A DNA stretch of 64,000 nucleotides, taken from NCBI RefSeq assembly GCF_047501535.1, contig NZ_JAZDRJ010000014.1, forward strand, positions 24,994-88,993. Direction: 5' to 3'. The translations under genes were made by a program, and so were the position numbers. The notes below the pieces were generated by a model. The model was not told the DNA's origin. It searched no databases and saw only the letters and a program-made list of their open reading frames with translations. Positions 35,610 to 43,689 of this stretch are shown piece by piece. The stretch is from Yanghanlia sp047501535. GTDB lineage: Bacteria; Pseudomonadota; Gammaproteobacteria; Burkholderiales; Burkholderiaceae_B. The first letter of the stretch is position 1. Every line of letters begins with the position of its first letter.

Positions 35610-36218
35610 ATGAAGTTCCCCCAGATTTATCTGGCTTCCGCCAGCCCGCGACGCCATGAAATCCTCACGCAACTGGGTGTTCCACACGAGGTGCTGCGGC
35701 TGCCCCCGACCGAAGGTGAAGACGAACCCCGTTTGCCCGGCGAAAGCCCCGCTGACTATGTTGAGCGGACCGCCCGTGACAAAGCTGAACGGGCGCTGGC
35801 TTACCTTGCTCAGCAGGGGCCGGAGCGCCTGCCGCCACGCCCTGTTCTAACGGCCGACACCACCGTGATTCTGCAAAACGATATTCTGGGAAAACCCGCC
35901 AGCGTTGCCGAGGCGCGCGCCATGCTGGAACGCCTTTCAGGCAGTGAGCACGAAGTACGCAGTGCCGTCGTACTGGCCGACTCCCGCCGCATGCTGGAAG
36001 CGGTCTCGATTACGACGGTCCGCTTTGCCGTACTGAGCCCTGAAGATATCGACTTATATTGCGCAACCGGCGAACCCATGGATAAAGCGGGCGCCTACGG
36101 CATCCAGGGCTTGGCTGGCCTGTTTGTCGAACACATCTCAGGCAGTTTTTCAGGTGTGATGGGCTTGCCTGTCTATGAGACAGGGCGGCTACTGCGCCAA
36201 TTCACGCAGCAGCTATAA
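35610..36218 (+). CDS. maf: Maf-family nucleoside triphosphate pyrophosphatase
   Basis: 202 residues. The Maf signature YLASASPRRHEIL is at the N-terminus, with TADTTVILQNDILGKP (metal-binding Asp) and DKAGAYGIQGLAG. It hydrolyses dTTP/UTP or modified nucleotides to monophosphates. The N-terminal motif S-P-R-R fits the YhdE-type subgroup, though subgroup assignment is tentative. It ends four bases before the stop of the convergent phosphatase gene. Confidence 0.93.
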   Translation: MKFPQIYLASASPRRHEILTQLGVPHEVLRLPPTEGEDEPRLPGESPADYVERTARDKAERALAYLAQQGPERLPPRPVLTADTTVILQNDILGKPASVAEARAMLERLSGSEHEVRSAVVLADSRRMLEAVSITTVRFAVLSPEDIDLYCATGEPMDKAGAYGIQGLAGLFVEHISGSFSGVMGLPVYETGRLLRQFTQQL

Positions 36219-36222
36219 ATTT

Positions 36223-36744
36223 TCACCTGCTCTGACCCACGCTTTCGGGGGTTTCAAAGCGTTCCAGGTGGCCACCTTGGGCGTCAATTTCGGCCCACGA
36301 GGCGGCGGGGAAATCGATCACCGCCAGCCCCCCAACGGCAAACTCCCGCTGCAACCGCGCTGCTGCCGCGGAATCTGCGCTACCCACCAACCACGCAGCC
36401 AGCCGCTCCAGACCGGGATTATGCCCCACCAACATCACACTCGCATGACTGGCGTCCTGTTCGCGCACCACTTCGAGAAGTGAACCTGCACTGGATTCAT
36501 AAATACGTGGCTCATTTACCTTGGCCGCCGCCAGCTCGCCACTTGCGCAAGCCTGCGCCCAGGTTTCTTGCGTACGCTTCGCTGTTGATACAACGAAGAT
36601 ACTTGGCTCAAGCCCCTGCGCTCGAATATAACGCCCCATGAGCCGCGCCTGCTCGTGGCCCTTTTCGGATAATGGACGATCGTGATCGGCAACACCAGTG
36701 GGCCGATCTGCATGGGCATGGCGAAACAGCATCAGTCGAAGCAT
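36223..36744 (-). CDS. Histidine phosphatase family protein, SixA-like
   Basis: 173 residues. The phosphatase motif RHAHAD carries the nucleophile His9, DRPLSEKGHEQARLMG follows, and the second catalytic His is in LVGHNPGLE. SixA removes phosphate from histidine phosphotransfer proteins; family members vary, so the partner is unknown. It is a single gene convergent with maf. Confidence 0.87.
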   Translation of the reverse strand: MLRLMLFRHAHADRPTGVADHDRPLSEKGHEQARLMGRYIRAQGLEPSIFVVSTAKRTQETWAQACASGELAAAKVNEPRIYESSAGSLLEVVREQDASHASVMLVGHNPGLERLAAWLVGSADSAAAARLQREFAVGGLAVIDFPAASWAEIDAQGGHLERFETPESVGQSR

Positions 36745-36775
36745 GGAAATGTCCTATGTGGAAATGACAATTGCT

Positions 36776-37714
36776 CTAGGGAGCGGTTGACGAAAGAGCG
36801 TTACCCGCCCGTTCTTTAGCCTGATTCCAAACCCGAGCGCGTTTAACGACAAAGTCGATCAAGGTACGCACGGCTTGTGTTTGATAGCGCCCGGGCATGC
36901 GAAGAAGATACATGTTGGTCCCAAAAATACTCAAACGCCAATCCCGCAGCATCGTAACAACCCGCCCTGCTTTGATATCGTCATTGACGACATAGTCGGG
37001 TACAACACCCACCCCCAAGCCGCTCAAAATGGCTTCTCGCAAAAACTGAAAGTTCTCGGAAGCCAATGTCGGAGACAGTGAAAGCTCCCGGCGGATATCA
37101 CCTTTGTACGCCGCTAGCCGCAGCTCCCTTCCCACGACATGCGAGGTAACAATAGGGAAGTTCTGTAGCTGCTCAAGCTCAACCGGCATGGAATATTTAT
37201 CTGCATACTCACGCGCTGCGCAGGCAACATAATCCATCTTCGCCAGCTTCACTGCCACCATCTGCGCGGGCGGGTCAGACATTACCCGGATGGCGATATC
37301 CACTTCATCACGCAGCAAGTCATCTACCCGATTGTCGAACATTAAAGTTAGCAGAATGTCGGGATACAGGCGCTTGAATTCAATCAGCCAATCCGCCATG
37401 ACCTGATTTCCGAAGCCGGTTGGAATACTCATTCTAACCAGGCCATGCAGCCCACTACCCAGAAACGCCACCGACTCCTTGGCTGCCATCAGCTCTTCCC
37501 GTATGACGCAACCATGCTGGTAGAGCCGCAGCCCCACCTCAGTCGGTTCGAGATGACGAGTCGTACGGCGGAGCAGTTCCTGCCCAACGCTTTTCTCTAA
37601 CTGCCCTAAGTGATAACTGATATTGGCCCGGCTCATCTTAAGCCGCCTCGCGGCCAAACTGAGGTTTCCCGCCTCCACAATATCTGCAAGCAACACTAGC
37701 GACTGAGCATCCAT
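36776..37714 (-). CDS. LysR-family transcriptional regulator
   Basis: 312 residues with an N-terminal winged helix-turn-helix (about 1-60: EAGNLSLAARRLKMSRANISYHLGQLEK) and a C-terminal effector domain (about 90-295: VRMSIPTGFGNQV, DEVDIAIRV, ILSGLGVGVVPDYVV). It is divergent from the alcohol dehydrogenase and TRAP-transporter genes and separated by 291 bases, so it probably regulates them in response to the transported acid or its product. Confidence 0.9.
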   Translation of the reverse strand: MDAQSLVLLADIVEAGNLSLAARRLKMSRANISYHLGQLEKSVGQELLRRTTRHLEPTEVGLRLYQHGCVIREELMAAKESVAFLGSGLHGLVRMSIPTGFGNQVMADWLIEFKRLYPDILLTLMFDNRVDDLLRDEVDIAIRVMSDPPAQMVAVKLAKMDYVACAAREYADKYSMPVELEQLQNFPIVTSHVVGRELRLAAYKGDIRRELSLSPTLASENFQFLREAILSGLGVGVVPDYVVNDDIKAGRVVTMLRDWRLSIFGTNMYLLRMPGRYQTQAVRTLIDFVVKRARVWNQAKERAGNALSSTAP

Positions 37715-37759
37715 ACACCAACCCGTCCAATTTATTTGACAGTATTTTCAATTTTATAG

Positions 37760-37775
37760 TTATTGTAAGAAATAA
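37760..37775. promoter_or_regulatory. AT-rich dyad in the LysR-adh intergenic region, candidate LysR box
   Basis: TTATT (37760-37764) and AATAA (37771-37775) form a perfect dyad, 46 bases upstream of the LysR start. The surroundings are strikingly AT-rich compared with the genome. LysR boxes are AT-rich dyads of T-N11-A type, which this could be. The rest of the 37715-38005 gap shows no gene. Confidence 0.35.
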
Positions 37776-38005
37776 TCGACGAATGCATAATGGACTGTCT
37801 CGATGTCCTTGGTCTTGATCCGTCACCTTTCTGAGGGAGGCAGCCTCTCAGGCAGATAAAGTTCGCGTGACAGCTAGCGGATTGGAGACCAAGTGAAGAA
37901 AGAAACAAAGCCGAACAGTGTTCACGACACTTTTCCATGTAACACGCTTCATATGAATTCTTAAAAATCTTCTTGAAGCAGTACACCAAAACAAAGAACC
38001 ACAAT

Positions 38006-39073
38006 ATGACGACAAACCAATACACGAGTTATCCGTTTTCCGAGTTTCAGGGAGCACTCCAGGAGGTGACATCCGAGCTACCGGTCCCCACCGGCACAGA
38101 AGTGCTCGTACGCGTAAATTATTGCGGGGTCTGCCACAGTGATGTTCACATTCACGAGGGCTACTACAACCTTGGGCAAGGCAAGAAGCTGAAGTTCGAA
38201 GACCGGGGCATCCACTTGCCGGTGACTCTCGGTCACGAAATTGTCGGTGAAATTGTCGCTGCCGGCGAAAATGCCCAAGTGGCCATGACAGGGCCTGCGC
38301 TGATCTACCCTTGGGTTGGTTGTGGGAGCTGCTCGGTGTGCCAGCGCGGTGAAGAGAACCTATGTGGTCAACCCGCCGTACTTGGCGTACACAAGCCAGG
38401 CGGCTATTCCCAGTATGTGATGGTGCCCCACCCTCGCTACATTGTCGATATTGGCAACCTTGAGCCTGCTCACGCGTCTTTACTGGCGTGCTCCGGCTTG
38501 ACCACCTTTTCCGCTATCAAGAAAGTGGGCACTGTTTACGATGACGAAGCGGTCGTTGTCGTTGGGTGTGGCGGGCTCGGCTTGTTAGCCATTCGCACGC
38601 TTTCTCTACGCGGTGTGAAAAACATTATTGCGCTGGATCTGGCCGAAGAAAAACGCCAGTTGGCTCTGGAAGTCGGGGCCAACCACGTGTTTGATCCCAC
38701 CACCGACGACGCCCTGGAACGCATTCAGGCCGCGGCTAACGGCAAGTGTGTTGCCGTTCTCGACTTCGTCGGTGCTGAATCCACTGTCGAGCTGGGCATC
38801 AATTTGCCACGCCGGGGCGGTAAAGTCATTGTTGTGGGCCTGCATGGGGGTGAAATCCGTTATCCCATTCCCTACGTAACGACTCGCGCCATCTCCATTA
38901 TTGGTTCCTACACCGGCTCCCTGCCCGAGCAGAAAGAATTGGTGGAGTTTGCGCAGCAGCACGACTTATTCAACTTCCCGATTCGCACTCGCCCTCTCAA
39001 AGAAGCCTATAGCGCTTTACAAGACCTTGCTCAAGGCAAGGTTCAGGGCCGCGTCGTTCTGGATAACCGCTAA
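38006..39073 (+). CDS. Zinc-dependent alcohol dehydrogenase
   Basis: 355 residues of the medium-chain dehydrogenase family. The catalytic zinc ligands are in CGVCHSDVH and GHEIVG; the structural zinc is bound by the four Cys of CGSCSVCQRGEENLC; the NAD-binding motif is VVGCGGLGLLA. The catalytic loop has an insertion (YYNLGQGKKLKFEDRG) shared by a subgroup acting on varied alcohols. The start at 38006 matches the family N-terminus; the ribosome-binding site is weak. It leads a unit followed by a terminator and then TRAP genes. Confidence 0.9.
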   Translation: MTTNQYTSYPFSEFQGALQEVTSELPVPTGTEVLVRVNYCGVCHSDVHIHEGYYNLGQGKKLKFEDRGIHLPVTLGHEIVGEIVAAGENAQVAMTGPALIYPWVGCGSCSVCQRGEENLCGQPAVLGVHKPGGYSQYVMVPHPRYIVDIGNLEPAHASLLACSGLTTFSAIKKVGTVYDDEAVVVVGCGGLGLLAIRTLSLRGVKNIIALDLAEEKRQLALEVGANHVFDPTTDDALERIQAAANGKCVAVLDFVGAESTVELGINLPRRGGKVIVVGLHGGEIRYPIPYVTTRAISIIGSYTGSLPEQKELVEFAQQHDLFNFPIRTRPLKEAYSALQDLAQGKVQGRVVLDNR

Positions 39074-39079
39074 TCAGAA

Positions 39080-39119
39080 GCCCCGGCAACGCACCCCCAA
39101 GCCGGGGCGGCTTTCTTTC
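39080..39119 (+). terminator. Intrinsic terminator after the alcohol dehydrogenase gene
   Basis: GCCCCGGC (39080-39087) pairs with GCCGGGGC (39101-39108), followed by GGCTTTCTTT. It begins seven bases after the stop codon and partly separates adh from the TRAP genes. Confidence 0.75.
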
Positions 39120-39207
39120 ATCTCATGTACCTGATCCACCTTGGAAAGCCAGGCTTGCGCAGCCCGTTGACCCGAGGTTGCTGTGTACTAAGAAATGGAC
39201 ATTAACC

Positions 39208-39729
39208 ATGAAGATGATCAACACCTGGTTAGAAAGAATCAACCAGTTCATCACATTGATAGGCGGTGCCGCCGTCGTGCTGATGATGATCCACGTCACT
39301 TTAGACATCGTGTTTCGCTTTACGTTGAACCGGCCTTTGCCTGGAACCATTTCGATCGTGGCTCATTACTACATGATCATCGCGATCTTCCTGCCATTAG
39401 CCTATGTCGAGCAGACCAAAAGCTCCATCTCCATTGAGTTAATTTCCGGTTACTTCCCACCGGCACTCAACCGCTTTTTGTCCTGCTTCACCCAACTATT
39501 CATCTCGGCAACCGCCTATCTGGTCGCCTACGTTTCGTACGGCGTCGCAGTACGAAACCATCAATCCGGAACCTCAGTCATGCAAGGTGACTACACCATT
39601 GCCACATGGCCCAGCTATTACATCCTGTTCTTCGGCATGTTCCTCTTGGGTACGTATTGCCTTGTGAACTTCTTCCGCTGCATCACGAATAGTGCAGACC
39701 AAGAAACGCAAGAGGGAGAGCAGTCATGA
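39208..39729 (+). CDS. dctQ: TRAP transporter small permease DctQ
   Basis: 173 residues with four membrane spans, the usual DctQ topology: MMIHVTLDIVFRFTLNRPLPGT, then a loop, then the YYILFFGMFLLGTYCLV helix. It forms the membrane complex with DctM, driven by sodium or proton gradients. The start at 39208 is the first ATG giving a DctQ-like N-terminus. The stop overlaps dctM by four bases. Confidence 0.88.
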   Translation: MKMINTWLERINQFITLIGGAAVVLMMIHVTLDIVFRFTLNRPLPGTISIVAHYYMIIAIFLPLAYVEQTKSSISIELISGYFPPALNRFLSCFTQLFISATAYLVAYVSYGVAVRNHQSGTSVMQGDYTIATWPSYYILFFGMFLLGTYCLVNFFRCITNSADQETQEGEQS

Positions 39730-41036
39730 GTGACGTTGCCATCGGCTTTACCGGCATAGCAATCCTTTTCTTGCTCATTCTTATGCGCCTTCCTATCGGG
39801 ATGGTGCTGATCGCTGTGTCCTTTGTCGGCATTTGGGCTGTTGTCGGGCTCGATATCGCCATGTCCTCCCTGGGCATCATTCCTTACAACTTTGCCTCCA
39901 GTTGGACGTTAAGCTCGGTCCCCCTGTTTCTATTCCTTGGCTTTATCTGCTACCACACGCAGCTCACGCAAGGCATGTTCAAGGCAGCGCGAGCCTGGCT
40001 ATCCGGCGTGCCTGGGGGTTTGGCAATCGCGTCTGTGGTCGGCTCTGCCGGGTTTGCAGCGGTTTCAGGCTCATCCATTGCTTGCTCAGCCGCAATGGGG
40101 CGCATCGCCGTACCCGAAATGATGCGTTATCGCTATGACCCGAGCCTGGCGACCGGAACCGTTGCTGTCGCAGGAACGATTGGCGCACTCATTCCGCCAT
40201 CCATCATCATGATTCTTTATGGGGTGATTGCGCAGACCTCAATCTCGAAGCTGTTCCTGGGTGGTATTGCCGCAGGCGTTATTACCACTCTGAGCTATAT
40301 TCTGATCATTCTCATTCGGGTGAAAATCAACCCGGCATTGGCCCCCGATGCGAGTGAAAAGATTCCGTTTCAGGAAAAAATAGCCTCGCTCAAAGATACC
40401 TGGCCGGTCTTCATGATCATGATTGGCATTTTCGGTGGCTTGTTTGCCGGCATTTTCACCCCGACTGAATCCGGTGCTATCGGCTCCACGCTCGCGTGTC
40501 TGGTTGCCATCCTGAAGCGTCATATGAGCTGGCATGCTTTCAAACAGGCTGCCATCGAAACCCTGACCACAACCAGCGCCCTGCTCATCATTGCTGTAGG
40601 TGCCAGCCTGCTGACCCGCTTCTTGGTGTTTTCGGGCGCTTCCGACTACCTATCAGACTTAATCCTGTCATTAAATGCCAGCGATATTGTCATCATGCTG
40701 GGTGTTGTCGTGCTGTACTTGGTACTGGGCATGGTCCTGGAGCCGATTGGCTGCATGCTGCTGACTCTGCCCATCATTCTGCCCTTAATCGAAAGCACCG
40801 GGTTCAGCCTGATCTGGTTTGGCATCGTCCTCACCAAGCTGCTGGAGATCGGCATGGTCACCCCTCCAGTCGGAATGAACGTCTTCGTTGTCAAAGGCGT
40901 GGTGGGTAACTTGGTAACAACCTCGCAAGTTTTCCGAGGAATTTTGTGGTTCCTCGTCATGGATCTAATCCTGGTCGGCATCTTCATCGCCTGCCCAGAG
41001 ATCCTCATGTATCTGCCTGACTTAATGGGCAACTAA
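39726..41036 (+). CDS. dctM: TRAP transporter large permease DctM
   Basis: 436 residues with about 12 membrane spans. Family segments: VPLFLFLGFICYHTQLTQGMF near residue 62, the SGSSIACSAAMGRIAVPEM stretch (about 114-132), TIGALIPPSIIMILYG, and the C-terminal LLEIGMVTPPVGMNVFVVKG. It is the substrate-translocating subunit in the inner membrane. Translationally coupled to dctQ. Confidence 0.92.
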   Translation: MSDVAIGFTGIAILFLLILMRLPIGMVLIAVSFVGIWAVVGLDIAMSSLGIIPYNFASSWTLSSVPLFLFLGFICYHTQLTQGMFKAARAWLSGVPGGLAIASVVGSAGFAAVSGSSIACSAAMGRIAVPEMMRYRYDPSLATGTVAVAGTIGALIPPSIIMILYGVIAQTSISKLFLGGIAAGVITTLSYILIILIRVKINPALAPDASEKIPFQEKIASLKDTWPVFMIMIGIFGGLFAGIFTPTESGAIGSTLACLVAILKRHMSWHAFKQAAIETLTTTSALLIIAVGASLLTRFLVFSGASDYLSDLILSLNASDIVIMLGVVVLYLVLGMVLEPIGCMLLTLPIILPLIESTGFSLIWFGIVLTKLLEIGMVTPPVGMNVFVVKGVVGNLVTTSQVFRGILWFLVMDLILVGIFIACPEILMYLPDLMGN

Positions 41037-41096
41037 TAACACGCTGTCTCTCGTTTTTTTTAGAGCATTTGCACTCTCACCCTAAGGAGGTTATCA

Positions 41097-42263
41097 ATGA
41101 GTACAAGAAAACACTTGGCCGGCCTGATTGGCGCAGCCTTGGTTTCGGCTGTTGCGGTACAACCCGCTGCTGCCGACACATTCCGCTTTGCCCTGGGCTT
41201 CCCTTCCGGCGCACCGATTGAAGCGGCCAAAAAATACGCAGAAGCGGTGCAGGAATATACAGACAAAAAACACCGTGTCCGTATTTTCGAACTCTCGCTA
41301 CTCAACCACAGCGAAATGTCTGAAGGTATCGGTAAAGGGTTGGCAGACATCGGCTACCTGCTGACTGCTTACAGCCCCTCCGACTACCCGTTCTCCAATA
41401 TGGCTGCCGACCTGAGCATGGTCACCGCGCTGGATGACAAGATCGCGGGCCAAGAAGGCTATGCCTATTCCGGCGCCATGCTGGAATACATTATGCTGAA
41501 CTGCGACGAATGTCAGGACGAATTCAGCAAAAACAACCAGGTGTACACCAGCGTTGTGTCGACGCCGGCATACGTCATGTTCTGCAACGACCCCATTGAC
41601 ACGGTTGCGGCGGTCGAAGGCAAGCGCCTGCGCACTTCCGGCGCTCCATGGGCCCGCTGGGCTCGCTCTTTCAACGCACAGCCTGTCTCACTGCCCGTCG
41701 GTGAGGTCTACGAAGCACTGAGCCAAGGCGTCGTTGACTGCGCGTTCCTGTCGCCCACCGAACTCACCAACTTCAACCTGATCGAAGTTGTGAAGAACAT
41801 CACGACCGACGTTCCCGGCGGCCTGTATGCAGCAGGGGGTTCTTCCACTCTGAACAAGTCGAAGTGGGACGCTTTCTCGACTGAGGAAAAAGCAGCGTTC
41901 CTGAAGGCTGGTTCTGTGATGGCTGCTCAAATCACCTACCTGTATCAACAACAGGCCACGGAAGATATGAAGAAAGCCGAGGCTCGGGGGCTCAACATCA
42001 TTCAGGCTCAACCCGACCTGCTTGCAAAATCCCAGGAATTCATTAAGAAAGACCTGGAATACGTCCCCCAGTTCTACGCTGATGAATACAAACTGGATGC
42101 TGAAAACCTGAAGGGTAAGGCTGAAGTCATGCTGGGTCTTATCGAAAAGTGGCAAGGCCTCATCGCCAATGCCAACATCCAGAGTGCTGATGACCTGCGC
42201 GATTTATACTGGGAGCAGGTCTATTCCAAGATCGATCCCGCCAAATACAGCCCCAAGAAATAA
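41097..42263 (+). CDS. dctP: TRAP transporter periplasmic binding protein DctP
   Basis: 388 residues with a Sec signal peptide (cleavage near AAA-D, about residue 26). The mature protein has the DctP fold; the conserved Arg that pairs with the substrate carboxylate is expected in GKRLRTSGAPWARW, followed by LPVGEVYEALSQGVVDCAF. The start has a near-consensus TAAGGAGG box, so high expression is likely. It is long for the family (usually about 330) and Cys-containing (CDECQDE). The substrate is probably an organic acid, not identified. Confidence 0.9.
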   Translation: MSTRKHLAGLIGAALVSAVAVQPAAADTFRFALGFPSGAPIEAAKKYAEAVQEYTDKKHRVRIFELSLLNHSEMSEGIGKGLADIGYLLTAYSPSDYPFSNMAADLSMVTALDDKIAGQEGYAYSGAMLEYIMLNCDECQDEFSKNNQVYTSVVSTPAYVMFCNDPIDTVAAVEGKRLRTSGAPWARWARSFNAQPVSLPVGEVYEALSQGVVDCAFLSPTELTNFNLIEVVKNITTDVPGGLYAAGGSSTLNKSKWDAFSTEEKAAFLKAGSVMAAQITYLYQQQATEDMKKAEARGLNIIQAQPDLLAKSQEFIKKDLEYVPQFYADEYKLDAENLKGKAEVMLGLIEKWQGLIANANIQSADDLRDLYWEQVYSKIDPAKYSPKK

Positions 42264-42277
42264 AGGGGCGGTATCAG

Positions 42278-42330
42278 TAGTTGCATCGGAGCGTAAAATA
42301 GCGCCTAGCTCCTCTACTCCGGTGCAACTA
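42278..42330. repeat. Long hairpin after dctP
   Basis: A 14-base arm (42278-42291) pairs with 42317-42330, with one G-T wobble, around a 25-base loop. It starts 14 bases after the dctP stop and may be a 3' stabilising or weak termination structure. No T-run follows. Confidence 0.5.
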
Positions 42331-42331
42331 C

Positions 42332-42380
42332 GCGGCCTTTCCGGCCGCACAATTTGTAATACTGCGGCCGTTCAGGCCGC
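42332..42380. repeat. Two identical-stem palindromes before an acyl-CoA dehydrogenase gene
   Basis: GCGGCC-N5-GGCCGC occurs twice: 42332-42348 and 42364-42380, with the same stem, different 5-base loops and 15 bases between. They end 19 bases before the next start codon. Possible roles are an operator pair, a 5' UTR structure or a processing signal. Confidence 0.5.
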
Positions 42381-42399
42381 TAACAGGAAATTCCACGTT

Positions 42400-43563
42400 A
42401 TGTCCCTTGATCAAGAAACCTTTCAGCTCCTGAAGTCGAGCGTTCAACGCTTTGTTCAGGAAAGGCTTGTACCTGCCGAAGACTATGTAGAAGAGCACGA
42501 TGAAGTCCCCGAGGACATCGTCTCTGACATGAAGGAACTCGGCTTGTTCGGCCTGTCGATTCCTGAAGAGTACGGCGGCATCGGCCTCACGATGGCGCAA
42601 GAGTGCGAAGTTGCTTACGAGCTGGGCCACACCGCCCTCGCCTTCCGCTCCGTTGCAGGCACCAATATCGGCATCGGTTCGCAAGGGATTCTGATGGATG
42701 GCACTCCTGAGCAAAAAGCCGAATATCTGCCCCGTATTGCTAGCGGCGAAATGATTATTTCGTTTGCGCTCACCGAACCCGATGCGGGTTCCGATGCCGG
42801 TGCACTCAAAACACGCGCCGTAGCCGACGGCAGCGACTACCTGCTCACCGGCACCAAGCGTTTCATCACTAATGCTCCGCGTGCGGATGCCTTCACGCTG
42901 ATGGCTCGTACTGGCGGCCCGGGCGCAGGCGGCATCTCCGCTTTCATCGTACCCGCCGGCCTGCCTGGCCTGACCTTAGGCAAACCCGACAAAAAAATGG
43001 GCCAACGCGGCACCAAAACCTGCGACGTCAATATGGACGAAGTGCGTGTACCCGCAGCGAATATCATTGGCGGCACACCCGGCGTAGGTTTCAAGACAGC
43101 CATGAAAGTGCTGGATCGCGGTCGCCTGCACCTTTCCGCCGTAGCCTGCGGCATGGCCAACCGCATTCTGAACGAAAGCATCGCCTACGCCCAACAACGC
43201 AAGCAGTTTGGCCAGCGCATTGGCGATTTCCAACTGGTTCAGGCAATGCTGGCAGACAGCCAGGCAGAGATTCTAGCCGCGTGGTCGCTGGTTAAATCGG
43301 TGGCCCAAAGCTATGATGCCAAGCCCTTCGGCGCCCATGACCCCGAAGTCAGCATGCAAGCATCCTGCGCCAAAATGTTCGCTACCGAAATGGTCGGTCG
43401 CGTTGCCGATCGCGGCGTGCAAGTTCACGGTGGCTCAGGCTATATCAACGAATACAAGGTAGAGCGCTTCTACCGCGACGTTCGCCTGCTGCGCCTGTAT
43501 GAAGGCACCACGCAAATTCAGCAAATGGTGATCGGCAAGCAACTGATGAAACGCGATATCTAA
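42400..43563 (+). CDS. Acyl-CoA dehydrogenase
   Basis: 387 residues with the full family layout: N-terminal helical domain, FAD-contacting SFALTEPDAGSDAGALKT (about 125-142), beta-domain, and C-terminal helices with QRKQFGQRIGDFQ and the catalytic-Glu segment LYEGTTQIQ near the end. It introduces a 2,3 double bond into an acyl-CoA, passing electrons to ETF. The start at 42400 matches the family N-terminus and has an AGGAAA box; a longer frame into dctP is not used. It is transcribed after the TRAP genes. Confidence 0.92.
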   Translation: MSLDQETFQLLKSSVQRFVQERLVPAEDYVEEHDEVPEDIVSDMKELGLFGLSIPEEYGGIGLTMAQECEVAYELGHTALAFRSVAGTNIGIGSQGILMDGTPEQKAEYLPRIASGEMIISFALTEPDAGSDAGALKTRAVADGSDYLLTGTKRFITNAPRADAFTLMARTGGPGAGGISAFIVPAGLPGLTLGKPDKKMGQRGTKTCDVNMDEVRVPAANIIGGTPGVGFKTAMKVLDRGRLHLSAVACGMANRILNESIAYAQQRKQFGQRIGDFQLVQAMLADSQAEILAAWSLVKSVAQSYDAKPFGAHDPEVSMQASCAKMFATEMVGRVADRGVQVHGGSGYINEYKVERFYRDVRLLRLYEGTTQIQQMVIGKQLMKRDI

Positions 43564-43604
43564 TTAAATAAAGCGGTTTCTCAGGCGTTACCCACGCCTA
43601 CTTA

Positions 43605-43644
43605 AAAAGAAATAGCGGCGCCATTATGCGCCGCTATTTCTTTT
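43605..43644. terminator. Bidirectional terminator between convergent acyl-CoA dehydrogenase genes
   Basis: A perfect 16-bp stem (43605-43620 with 43629-43644, 8-base loop) has an A-rich left foot and T-rich right foot and serves both strands. Confidence 0.9.
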
Positions 43645-43689
43645 GCAGGCCCCATTTTAAATTGAGGCCTGCGCGTGTATAGCAGTAGT

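Noticed and set aside
37732..38072. Minus-strand open frames in the LysR-adh gap, one of them hydrophobic
   Set aside because: They overlap the start of the alcohol dehydrogenase gene and the promoter region, have mixed Cys/Phe-rich composition and no ribosome-binding site.
39683..41032. Antisense frames across dctM
   Set aside because: Shadows of a membrane-protein gene; repetitive Met/Ile/Thr/Ser composition typical of such shadows.
42169..42399. Upstream extension of the acyl-CoA dehydrogenase frame into dctP
   Set aside because: The extra 77 residues resemble no acyl-CoA dehydrogenase and run through the hairpin-rich gap; the ATG at 42400 fits the family.
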